A stretch of 64,000 nt of DNA from Tetmemena sp. SeJ-2015. Its lineage: Eukaryota; Ciliophora; Spirotrichea; Sporadotrichida; Oxytrichidae. The notes beneath the pieces were generated by a model that was given only the letters and a program-made list of their open reading frames with translations, did no database searches and had not been told where the DNA came from. This document shows, piece by piece, positions 58,001-64,000 of the stretch. The position numbers were made by a program, and so were the translations under genes. Where the stretch lies: the NCBI GenBank assembly GCA_027382625.1, contig JAJKFJ010022304.1, positions 1 to 64,000 of the forward strand. The letters are read 5' to 3'. Each line of letters opens with the position of its first letter. Within the stretch, counting starts at the first letter, position 1.

Positions 58001-59326
58001 TTCGAAAAGAAAAAATATTTAAAAAATGTAAAAGAAAAGATTTTAGCAAGAAAAAGATAATTATCTTCTCTTAGTTAAATTCTAAATTTCAACTAATGAG
58101 AAATGATATTTAAAATTAAAAGATTAAGAATTCCTTATATCTAATAAGATAATTTGACATTACTAACAAAAATAAAGGAAAAATCTTATCAAAATCTTAA
58201 TTAGTTTTAAATTTCTCTGAAGAAATATTTAAATGAATAAAAGTTAAATTTAAATTTAAAAAGTAAATTAAATATCAATATAATATTTTTATTAAAGAAT
58301 AGTAGACAGACTGAGTATCAATTAAAACCCAAAGATATAAAAAGTAAGGATAAGTAGTGAATAATTATTTTTTAATTAATAAATATAATCATGCTAAATT
58401 TTAACTTTTTACATGCAATCTAAAGACTGTGACCTTGACATCTGTCTCATATCTTCTGAATTTTATACCTGGTTCCTCCATATCAGATAACTGAGTGTTA
58501 GGTTTCATATGTTGCTTGATTATTGTTTCTCACTTTATCAAAGGTTCTGATACCTTTTGTCTCTCTTGCAATGTATTCATTTTGACCATAGTAGTATTTA
58601 TAAGAATAAAATAAATAAATCACTTAATCTTTAAATGATAAAAATTTCTAATCGTATTTAGAGTTTGAGTGTAAGAAAGTACGATTTGGTCTTGGGAGGC
58701 ATTTCTGTCGATAAACTAAATATCTTTGATGGTTCCGCAACAGAGAGCAGGTCTTATGGCTTATGAGAGAGAGACATCGGCGTTCTGTTAATCTAATTTA
58801 AGAATGAAAGGCCACATTTCATTAGTAAGGACCTTAGGGTGTAGCTGCTTGTTATTTGTCATTCCTGCAACCACAAAGTATCCATCCTTTGACTGAGCCG
58901 AAGTTGTTATCATAAAGTCATCTGGAGTCGAAGGAAGATATACTTTTGGAAAGGGCTGAGGGGCGCAATCTCCGTTAGCACCCCTCAAAGTAAGGACACA
59001 CAAAATTAAATATGTTTTAAGTTTATTAATCAGACCAAGCAGAATTTTGGTGTCTTTACACATAAAGATTATTAATTACACTTCTCAAAATCTATAGATT
59101 TAGAATGAAATTTAAATAATTTCATATAAGTATAATGATTATTGTTTATTTAGTAGTAAAATAAATATTCTTATAAACTTAATGATATTTTTTATTTAGC
59201 AGACACAAAATTTCATTTCATTCCACTAAAGTTTGAGAAATAGTTAAAAATAAAAATCTTTGATTTATCATATAAAAGAGGTCAAAGATTTCTAAATTTA
59301 AATTATTTTATAAAGATGGTGTTCAT
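43020..59326 (-). CDS. surface-protein gene copy 2, IES-interrupted
   Basis: The most informative copy. It starts at ATG 59326-59324 and has the same block order as copy 1: signal peptide and repeat (59.07-58.65), repeats (58.6-55.7), cadherin-like ectodomain (54.6-50.6), Thr stalk (50.02-49.80), juxtamembrane (49.5-46.1), TM domain (45.99-45.35), tail (44.95-43.03). The N-terminal half is clean apart from an extra T near 58480. The C-terminal part (44.2-44.95 kb) has many small indels in homopolymers, and the final segment has lost two bases, so the conserved THGF-stop is out of frame. That damage may be sequence error, since copies 1 and 3 are intact there. Likely a glycosylated cell-surface protein; ligand unknown. 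Confidence 0.8.
43079..43610. other. C-terminal IES, copy 2 (pointer AATAT), with R1 inside
   Basis: AATAT at 43074-43078 and 43606-43610. Excision of 532 bp joins AFEKLQKKEKNI to KKKQFLKSQRT in frame. The excess over the 173-bp IES of copy 3 equals the R1 copy at 43229-43596. Confidence 0.82.
43229..43596 (+). repeat. degenerate R1 copy
   Basis: AGGTGAGAATTAACTGAAAATT at the left and ...ATCGAACAA near 43.48 kb identify it. The right part is corrupted by homopolymers. Confidence 0.65.
43611..44945 (-). CDS. copy 2 C-terminal TM and tail (damaged)
   Basis: Matches 18.48-19.81 kb of copy 1. The blocks IAMQPLPIESFYSVEADEST and the SSRGSSESYLF region are recognisable. 44.64-44.95 kb aligns to the 98-codon segment of copies 1 and 3 but lacks many single bases (for example in the TTGGAGCAAAAGAAC and ACACCATAAAG regions), so no frame survives. 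Confidence 0.7.
45350..45985 (-). CDS. copy 2 TM domain segments
   Basis: 45985-45730 reads SLQFLWGLLNAL, HMPLLDINFPTNAQDIFQKL, FDFFPSQQILDTFFDF, FNDRFNNLDIF. 45720-45500 reads SVLQSLGSNDFYIVVFVVLT, then after a 22-bp IES ALTIRVIKARSNM. 45430-45350 gives the IEGYLEMFLTTLLNS block. Nearly identical to copy 1. Confidence 0.85.
45596..45617. other. 22-bp IES, copy 2 (pointer AGCAATT)
   Basis: AGCAATT at 45589-45595 and 45611-45617. Excision restores VVLTPIA-LTIRVIKARS. Confidence 0.92.
46090..47100 (-). CDS. copy 2 membrane-proximal segments
   Basis: Matches 23.76-24.90 kb of copy 1. Includes CIVNDERILYGKRHKPPSGV (about 47.08-47.00 kb), NTLTATIPDEVDQTTSYVRN (about 46.97-46.89) and the ASLNTIMLIQLN region near 46.17. 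Junctions not resolved. Confidence 0.55.
47106..47639. repeat. 206-bp-arm hairpin carrying a coding-like segment
   Basis: Arms 47106-47311 and 47434-47639 are reverse complements with only three mismatches; the loop is 122 bp. Each arm contains, read outward-in, an AT-rich leader and then ATG followed by MDEKSTFRDTKYIIELLK, ENL(S/P)HSLPPSTCKFS in GC-richer codons. It is inserted in copy 2 between segments where copy 1 (near 24.90 kb) has none. Either a foldback element or a captured gene end duplicated head-to-head. Transcribed, it would form a long dsRNA. Confidence 0.88.
47830..48025 (-). CDS. copy 2 Cys-containing segment
   Basis: Reads CFEQCGSDLRSQKGFQGYSY, GINIFQHSLEMKMK, then SSIFSPGECWSRLLGQTQTL. 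Almost identical to 25.13-25.31 kb in copy 1. Because few substitutions exist, the frame choice rests on the conserved Cys pattern and is not certain. Confidence 0.5.
48271..48664 (-). repeat. R1 copy in copy 2
   Basis: Reverse orientation; core CTTGTTCGATG...CTTCTTTAATCATCTTCG and the right end TAAAATTCTTAGTATAATTG. The left end is homopolymer-corrupted. Absent from copy 1 at this site. Confidence 0.75.
48672..49515 (-). CDS. copy 2 ectodomain end and juxtamembrane helices
   Basis: 49515-49275 matches the PVVVSLIDLYDPSRRT region of copy 1. 49165-48965 reads LNETVVDQIYQIIDLKITEQ-like sequence. 48850-48672 reads NCLKKGALQSQIEQNFGIFF and HHFLRNYKNQTSFE. Same order as 26.63-25.62 kb. Confidence 0.7.
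49804..50020 (-). CDS. copy 2 Thr-rich stalk
   Basis: About 35 Thr-dominated residues (TTTTTTTRTTTKTTTTT-like, then TTPAPTTKIITTT), followed by QAPRTSAATLPPDQRPHF and FTMVFGTFGSYY identical to copy 1. The Val-rich plus-strand frame here is the antisense shadow. Confidence 0.8.
50030..50560. other. IES DNA, no gene seen
   Basis: AT-rich sequence between the Thr stalk and the 50.57-50.91 kb segment. It does not match the corresponding copy 1 interval, which holds an R1 copy. Confidence 0.4.
50916..51501. mobile_element. 586-bp TA-flanked inverted-repeat element
   Basis: Left end GGTTGAATACGAATTCTTCA after TA (50914-50915); right end is the complement, TTCTTATTCAACC, followed by TA (51502-51503). 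Arms of about 40 bp are related to the element at 32030. Contains an (AG)n tract near 51166 and no supported gene. Absent from copy 1 at this site (near 28.16 kb). Confidence 0.82.
52160..53470 (-). CDS. copy 2 cadherin-like ectodomain segments
   Basis: Collinear with copy 1 at 28.84-29.92 kb: ASNADAISGNYCSHIDVF and TVDLGGDPKMHDTSWC (53470-53335), NQTTTVYISQFTDIIFGPLT and SKCGTPTIVSMSYTSIIL (53045-52840), NATVTNGLPKFMTLN (52632-52570), MDADKTKFTIKPTLI (52500-52435), LAKQADTYYLTQVREILGFQ (52235-52160). Changes between copies are mainly synonymous or conservative, so the protein sequence has been under selection. Confidence 0.8.
53009..53029. other. 21-bp IES, copy 2 (pointer TTAT)
   Basis: TTAT at 53005-53008 and 53026-53029. 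Excision gives MRLLQVNNLQISDQ in frame, as the 22-bp IES does in copy 1. Confidence 0.85.
53471..53785. other. IES, copy 2 (pointer TAAT)
   Basis: TAAT at 53467-53470 and 53782-53785. Excision joins QMANSTI to NYYPCAAPAS in frame. Confidence 0.86.
53782..54645 (-). CDS. copy 2 ectodomain segments with mapped IESs
   Basis: 54645-54535 IGECLDLFYAGSYKLYMTSQ and FTNPTILRLVVFN. 54312-54241 NILLSPVTIAQRPIYVPADS. 54022-53942 LFASSKYSFAGGNAAFSGSG. 53928-53782 ISTYNLESGFDIATLNPEMM and LQINTQMANS. Spliced at the pointers AATA, AATC and TAAT these give one frame into the next segment. Confidence 0.87.
53925..53941. other. 17-bp IES, copy 2 (pointer AATC)
   Basis: AATC at 53925-53928 and 53942-53945. 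Excision gives KAFM-ISTYNLESG. One of the shortest IESs here. Confidence 0.93.
54023..54244. other. IES, copy 2 (pointer AATA)
   Basis: AATA at 54019-54022 and 54241-54244. Excision gives DSKAY-LFASSKYS in frame. Confidence 0.87.
54660..55655. other. long IES, no gene seen
   Basis: About 1 kb of AT-rich DNA between coding segments of copy 2. It corresponds to the interval holding the 1.06-kb element in copy 1; apart from that element the two are of similar length but little conserved. Confidence 0.5.
55665..55985 (-). CDS. copy 2 propeller-like repeat segment
   Basis: VAFNLQQALVDLYFDQVKSP, TATTGSTMGSYYFQRVTTYL, SGSSRELFACTGGLIQQRQ, FWLSNFATSPPTLKYKKAY. Continuous in one frame with three TAG codons read as Gln. 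Partner of 33.11-33.43 kb. Confidence 0.85.
56432..56743 (-). CDS. copy 2 two short segments
   Basis: 56743-56674 reads SLSYDPFGNQNFVMLAGG; 56470-56432 is Gly-rich (GGGG, then GTNTY after an indel). Between them about 0.2 kb of AT-rich IES DNA, where copy 1 has the 1.4-kb palindrome. Confidence 0.6.
57131..57350 (-). CDS. copy 2 repeat segment (KWAKFYTGPD)
   Basis: 73 codons open in the ciliate code: KWAKFYTGPDTLQASQLIAF, TLGVNQPLTFISLFNLPTNS, ILVISTRLNKHIKQQWNPS, RNGPHQMEQDDE. It has five in-frame TAA/TAG codons, so in the standard code it would be shredded. Homologous to 38.79-39.00 kb. Confidence 0.85.
57360..58290. other. IES DNA, no gene seen
   Basis: AT-rich, unconserved with copy 1 (39.0-40.0 kb). 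Confidence 0.5.
58295..58610 (-). CDS. copy 2 repeat segments after the N-terminus
   Basis: 58600-58420 reads YGQNEYIARETKGIRTFDKV, NNNQATYETQ, then after an extra T (near 58480) SDMEEPGIKFRRYETDVKVT. Copy 1 reads NNQASYETQRSVSMIEKS and KETEFKVT without the frameshift. 58355-58295 gives DTQSVYYS, conserved in copy 1. Confidence 0.65.
58640..59069 (-). CDS. copy 2 N-terminal segment: signal peptide and first repeat
   Basis: MCKDTKILLGLINKLKTYLI then LCVLTLRGANGDC (hydrophobic core and likely cleavage before DC). Then YLPSTPDDFMITTSAQSKDG, YFVVAGMTNNKQLHPKV, WPFILKLDQQNADVSLSQAI, ALCCGTIKDIQFIDRNASQD, QIVLSYT. DGYFVVAGMTN...FILKLD is the repeat typical of ciliate propeller-like surface proteins. 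The first ATG here (59063) is internal; the true start lies upstream of the IES at 59070-59317. Confidence 0.87.
59070..59317. other. first IES, copy 2 (8-bp pointer ATAAAGAT)
   Basis: ATAAAGAT at 59062-59069 and 59310-59317. Excision of 248 bp joins ATG AAC ACC ATC TTT AT to G TGT AAA GAC: MNTIFMCKDTKILL. Longest pointer found here. Confidence 0.93.
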
Positions 59327-59435
59327 CTTAATTTTGGATATGAGTTTTATTAATTTCAAATAAAGTGTACAAAGGTTTAAAATCCTAAATCTAACTTTTC
59401 TTATTAATAAAATAAACCTTTTCTCACACTATTTT
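59327..59435 (-). promoter_or_regulatory. conserved 5' flank of copy 2
   Basis: Shares AATAAAACTCATATCCAAAA, GTACACTTTA and GTGTGAGAAAAGGTT with copy 1 immediately upstream of the start codon. Confidence 0.55.
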
Positions 59436-59639
59436 ATTCGTAGTCAGAGTTATAATTATTCTATGCCTTTGATTTTCTATTTAACTTAAATCTAAGCAAA
59501 CGTAAAATAACTTTTTATGTAATTATACAAATTAGAAAATAAAATGAAAAAATTTAATTTATAAAAGATTTTAATTAAAAAAAAGCAGAATAATTTTAAA
59601 TTAATAATTGTTTTGATTATAACTTTTGTAACTATAATG

Positions 59640-60020
59640 TTTTAGATAGTTGAACAAAGAGATATTAAATTAGCAATTAAATTAAAATGGATTAAATGAT
59701 AGGGAATTGAAGTTTGCCTATTTACATTTTGATTCATAATGACATTCTAAGAAGTGCATATCCTTGCAATTTTTGTATTGTCACTCTGTCAATAGTATAA
59801 GCGGGTACAATCTTTGAAGAAAATGATAATCTAGATATTGATAAATGCGCTCTTCGCATTTTGCTATTGAAAGGTACCGAATAATGAGAAGAAACTCTTA
59901 TTTTATATTTGAGTGGCCTTTAAAGAACAAGTTTCCAGATAGTGGGTGGATCAGCCATTTCAATTGCAATGAAGGTGCAACCTCTCATTTTTTATTTAAA
60001 TTAATTCTCAACTTTAATTT
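59640..60020 (+). repeat. degenerate R1 copy in the copy 3/2 spacer
   Basis: Recognised by AAATTAAAATGGATTAAATGA, the GAAGAAACTCTTATTTTATA region and the right end CAACCTCTCATTTTTTATTT. More diverged than the others. Confidence 0.5.
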
Positions 60021-60714
60021 TTAAATATTTTAATAGATAAAAATATGTTTTTAGCTAATATTATAACCCTCTCTATTTAAATTTTAGAATTAAGTAGGTT
60101 AAATATTTTAACTAAATATTTATAGAGAGGGGATGAGGAAAAATATGAAAATACAATATCAAAGATTTAGATAATAAAAATCATAAAATTTAAATCACAG
60201 CAATTTTTAGAGTATCAAATTCTTGTGTGAATAGCTGAGATTACTCAAATTTTCTTTTATTGTTGAAAGACAAATTTAAATTAAATGAGTGAATTTATAA
60301 TAAGCTCCAATTTAATCATAAATTATTTTATAACAGCTCGTTATTAAAATTTAAACTTTTCATACTTATTAATTTCGATTAATGCATGTAAGGAGTAATT
60401 ATCAGTCATGATCGTAAAGTGAATGACAAGAATATAAAATTAAATTATCATCTAAAATTTCTTGTTTCAAATAATCATTTGTTGCATTTACAACTGTTCT
60501 AAGAGTTATGAAAATAAAATAAATAATTTGAGAGCATCTTAAAATTATGGGACTACCTCAATATTTAAACTAGATATTATCAAATTAAGATAGAATAGAA
60601 TTATTTGTAAATTAGAATATCTGAAATTAACTTCTTTTTTTTTTAATTTTGAAGGTGATTTTCTAATGCAAGAACAATTCCATTTATTGATACAATTTAC
60701 TGCTGTCTTGACTA

Positions 60715-63700
60715 TCAAAATCCATGTGGTGATCTTTCTGATTTAAGACATTGTTTTTTATTAATATAAGCAAATTAAAATTTAGCTTATATTAATTAAA
60801 GATTATAAAAGAAATATTTGATAAAATATTAGTTACTAAAAAGTGTAATTCATATGAATTTCTCTTTTATTAAGTATTCATTATTGGACTTGAAATTATT
60901 CTTATTTTAAAATTATTTATAAAATCTATTCGATGAATATTATGTTTCTGTTCTTCTATAGTCTTTTCAAAAGCGCTTAGTAGATCTAACTTAGGATTTT
61001 ATAAATGGCTTTTTTTGCCCTTTTAATGTATGTTGTTAAGCTATTAGTTGAGATAGTTCTCTAAATAAATAAAAAATATACCCTTGCTTTGAATTCATAG
61101 CAATTCTCCAATTCTTTTAATGGACTAGTGGTTTGTTTAAAATAATGATCCAAATTAATTGAAAAGGTTTTATTGGCGTTCTTGTAGCAAAATTAAAGGC
61201 ATAGAGTTTAAAGACTTTGCCTCTAACGTATCTGGGTTGGTATTCTTTTGTGGAGCCCCAGTTGATTCTTCAGCTTCAACAGAATAAAAGGAATCTTGTG
61301 GAAGAGGCTGCATCGCTATCATTTTATTTATTTAGTCATTTTTATCTTTTTATATTTTGTTCTTTCGTAGCTTAAAGAGTTGACTATCACTAAAGATAAA
61401 AATTAAATTTATTAGCAATATAGTAAGAATTTTAATTAAAATCTGTGATTGGTTAAAATAATAAATGGAGAGTTGCAACTTATAGTGCATGATCGAATAC
61501 AATGAAGGGTTAATCTTATTCAATTAAACTTTAATTCTACAAATTTATGATAATGGAGCCTAATACAACTTGAACTTTGAGAAAAATAATGCGATCAGTT
61601 CCAGAGCTCTCTACTTACTTCGCCATTGAAAGGTTGCTTTATTTCAGATTTGATATATTTTCTTAGATCCAGGGAAGGATGACTCAATTAAGACTTAAGC
61701 CATTGGGAAGAGAAAGCCTTGCAGTTGAGAAAACTCATGGGATATCTTAAGAGCATCAACCACCGATTTAGAACTGACCATCATATGCTTATCGAAGAGT
61801 CATATATCTCGCAGTGATGGACAATTGAGTAGGCACAGCCAAATTAATAGTTCAGAATTGGGTCAGCAACTACCTCAATAGTCAGATTTAAAAAAAGCAA
61901 GAAACAAAAGAACCTACTTCAGACAGCAGATACTGAGATGAACAACTACTACACCGCTATTTCAATTAGTCAGCAAATATATTCAAAGCTTGTATCTGAA
62001 TTATTCACTTCCACCATTGTATTCTATCATGCACTCTTATTGTCAGTTAAAATCATTTATTCACCCCCTGGTCTGTAGCTTGTTCGATAGCTTATCAAAA
62101 ATTAATATGAGTTTCTTCTTTAATCATCTCAGCAACACCTCATTGAATCGAGATATGACTCACACACTCTTCATCATCCACTTCATCATCATCGTCTGAA
62201 AATGTGTCAGTTGTAACTTTAACTAGTATCCCACGCAAAAGTTGCAAGGATAAAAAGTTCTTAGAATTTGATGCTGAATCAAATGGTTTATAAATTATTC
62301 AAATTGGACACACTTCAACAGTCACGATTTTATTCCATTTTAATTTAATATCTAATTTAATTATTTTTTTATTAAATTCTAGGTTATACTATGTAAGCGT
62401 TTCAAAATTAATGAGTATTATTATAAAATAGGAATTAAATAAGATTTTGATGAACTTGCTTATGACATTTTGTCTGTAAAGTTTAAACCTGAAGTAAACC
62501 CTTTTCATATAATCAAAAAGATTTCTAAATACAGTTAAGGCATGAGAAAAAATTATTACATAAGCATCATACTCATCAAGATTAGCAAGTTAGTTCCAAT
62601 CAAAAAGAATAATATTCCGATCACTGACCACCCTGCTTATTCAAAACATATTTAATAATTCAGTATAACTTCTATTTATTAATTTGTAAATAAGTTTTGA
62701 AATTGTTGTCTAGGAAATCATTTTGGAAGATGAAGAAGTGGTAAATTATAATGAGAATGCACACTTCGTTAATTTTATTTTTAAAGATCTCCATCCCATT
62801 CATGAATTCACTCTAAAATGGCTACACTTAAATTAAATTCGCCATATTTAAATAATAAATTTTTAAAAGCAAGAATTTTAATCAATTTTTAAATTAATAA
62901 ACTTAAAAATGACTTTACAAATATTATTTTAAAGCAAAGTCTAATTTGAAATTTATTTTTCAAATTTTAAAAAAATAGACAATTATTTTGTTCTGAGAAT
63001 ATTTAAATGATGTAGAAAAGGTAAATAATCTGTTAGGAAATGAGGTACATTAAGTGATAGACTCTTGGACAATCAGCTAGAAATACTGCAACTGCTGCCA
63101 GTGAAATTCTTCTAACGAAAAATATTCCAATGTAAATTTGAGCGAGCACCTTCCTAACATCAATTCCTTCGTAGAGAGTGCCAATCATTCCTTCAATTCT
63201 TCTGCTTTTCAATTTACGAGAAAAGTGTCTAATTAAGAACAGGCCTCCAATTGGAGCAAAAGAACACAACACCATAAAGAATAATGCCAACAAAGAAGAA
63301 ACTGAGTCAGTGAAAGTCACAAATTGCAACTATGTTTAAATAAATTATGTAGGAAATCTCGTATAACAATTTCTTTTTTAAACAGATCAACTATCTTATT
63401 ACAAAGAATACTAATTTACCATATACAATTATTATCACACAAGATTGGTTCTCTTAAACTTAATGATAAAAAAATAAGTTTTCTTACCTCCATGCAGTAA
63501 TATAAAATCTACTAATTCTGTATCTTGAATATTTCAATGGCTCGAGTTTATTTTTCTTATTGCAAATTTATAAAATTCATTTTTTAGAGCAAAAAACAGT
63601 ATTAATTTGATCAAGTATTTTAATTCAATATTTAAATTCTTTACTATGTATAAGTTAAAAACATGAGTAAAATACATTGAAAGAATTGAGGAGAGTAGTG

Positions 63701-64000
63701 AGAAACATTTCCAAGTAGCCCTCAATGAGGAATTTAATTTAATCTTAACACTCCATTAAACTTAACTAATTTTAATTGGGACTTTAAGAAAGTAATCTAA
63801 GTTTAAAGAAGAGAAGAGCGGCCAGTTTTGAATAGATGTATCTCAATCTGAAAATATTGAACAGTAATGAGAGTGCTTACATATTTGATCTTGACTTTAT
63901 TATCCTAATGGTAAGAGCAAATAAAAAAATACTATTTTTAAGCAATTGGAGTTAACACAACAAACACAACAATGTAGAAATCATTTGATCCTAGACTTTA
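60715..64000 (-). CDS. surface-protein gene copy 3, C-terminal part (cut by window edge)
   Basis: Only the TM domain and tail are in the window; the rest lies beyond 64000. Segments: 64000-63830 (LGSNDFYI region, 25-bp IES, ALTIRIIKSRSNM and RLRYIYSKLAALLFF), 63740-63660 (IEGYLEMFLTTLLNS), 63329-63033 (98-codon TM segment), 62.63-62.45 (last helix and tail), 61.33-60.94 (QPLPQ.. and SAFEKTIEEQKHNI), ending after an IES with NKKQCLKSERSPHGF and TGA at 60717-60715. The sequence is clean, so this copy is probably functional. Confidence 0.8.
60768..60940. other. 173-bp C-terminal IES, copy 3 (pointer AATAT)
   Basis: AATAT at 60763-60767 and 60936-60940. Excision joins QKHNI to NKKQCLKSERSPHGF-stop. 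This is the empty version of the IES that carries insertions in copies 1 and 2. Confidence 0.88.
61420..62390 (-). repeat. R1 copy split by a nested element
   Basis: 61420-61483 (AAATCTGTGATTGGTTAAAA...GAGAGTTGCAACTTAT) and 62041-62390 (GTCAGTTAAAATCATTTATT...TAGGTTATA) are the two parts of one R1 copy. Confidence 0.85.
61484..62035. mobile_element. 552-bp element with 5-bp TSD nested in R1
   Basis: Inverted ends AGTGCATGATCGAATACAAT (left) and its near-complement ending ATCATGCACT (right), flanked by CTTAT at 61479-61483 and 62036-62040. The interior is GC-richer and the plus strand from about 61690 is open (LQLRKLMGYLKSINHRFRTD; after one UGA, FRIGSATTSIVRFKKSKKQK and MNNYYTAISISQQIYSKLVS). 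It may be the element's gene or cargo; no family recognised. Confidence 0.82.
63033..63329 (-). CDS. copy 3 C-terminal TM segment
   Basis: Same 98-codon block as 19511-19807 with few substitutions (for example RHFSRKLKSRRIEG against RHFSLKLKSRRVEG). Helices SSLLALFFMVLCSFAPIGGL and FFVRRISLAAVAVFL flank the GTLYEGIDVRKV loop. Confidence 0.87.
   Translation of the reverse strand: MQFVTFTDSVSSLLALFFMVLCSFAPIGGLFLIRHFSRKLKSRRIEGMIGTLYEGIDVRKVLAQIYIGIFFVRRISLAAVAVFLADCPRVYHLMYLIS
63660..64000 (-). CDS. copy 3 TM domain segments, cut at edge
   Basis: 64000-63830: SNDFYIVVFV, then across the IES ALTIRIIKSRSNM, ALSLLFNIFRLRYIYSKLAA. 63740-63660: FLIEGYLEMFLTTLLNSL. The listed 63-codon frame starting MRATWKCFS in this stretch is a shadow. 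Confidence 0.82.
63921..63945. other. 25-bp IES, copy 3 (pointer AGCAA)
   Basis: AGCAA at 63916-63920 and 63941-63945. Excision restores TPIA-LTIRIIKS, as in copies 1 (23 bp) and 2 (22 bp). Confidence 0.9.

Noticed and set aside
63534..63725. ORF MRATWKCFSLL on the minus strand
   Set aside because: Shifted frame over the conserved IEGYLEMFLTTLLNS block of copy 3; the frame conserved in all copies is the other one.
1..64000. CRISPR array, telomere repeats or rRNA genes
   Set aside because: No regularly spaced repeats, no C4A4/G4T4 arrays and no rRNA-like sequence were found in the window.

Overview
The window looks like germline (micronuclear) DNA of a ciliate, most likely a spirotrich. Three observations support this. 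(1) Read with UAA/UAG = Gln and UGA = stop, conserved blocks become open, and between paralogues the same codon swaps TAA/TAG with CAA (a TAA at the C-terminus of copy 1 is CAA in copy 3; another TAA in copy 1 near 30830 is CAA in copy 2). (2) Coding blocks are split by AT-rich segments bounded by short direct repeats. Removing the segment plus one repeat restores one frame, although segment length differs between paralogues by non-multiples of three. This is the behaviour of internal eliminated sequences (IESs) with pointers (4-8 bp here), not of GT-AG introns. (3) The sequence is very AT-rich with no long standard-code ORFs. I found no telomeric repeat and did not identify a species.

Layout. 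About 0.6-9.7 kb holds scattered, unrecognised stretches that may be coding. From about 9.9 kb to the right edge lies a tandem array of four minus-strand genes of one family: copy 0 (start 16054, stop near 9911, divergent), copy 1 (start 41763, stop 17378-17376), copy 2 (start 59326, end near 43.0 kb) and copy 3 (truncated by the window edge, stop 60717-60715). Spacers between a start codon and the next stop are about 1.3-1.4 kb. Each gene encodes a large surface protein: signal peptide, propeller-like repeats, cadherin-like ectodomain, Thr-rich stalk in copies 1 and 2, then a C-terminal multi-TM domain and basic tail.

IESs and spacers are littered with mobile DNA, while the identified coding blocks look free of it. 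The mobile DNA comprises a dispersed ~400-bp repeat (R1), G-tract foldback elements with 8-bp target duplications, TA-flanked and 5-bp-TSD inverted-repeat elements, a decayed Tc1/mariner-IS630 transposase, a tRNA/SINE-like insertion, a GC-rich palindrome and a 206-bp-arm hairpin carrying a coding-like segment. One C-terminal IES shows it best: about 173 bp and empty in copy 3, the same plus a foldback element in copy 1, the same plus an R1 copy in copy 2.

Limits. With only UGA as stop, chance open frames of 50-100 codons are common, so unrecognised open stretches get low confidence. Block edges are approximate except where pointers fix them. Several homopolymer-rich patches look like poor consensus rather than biology.
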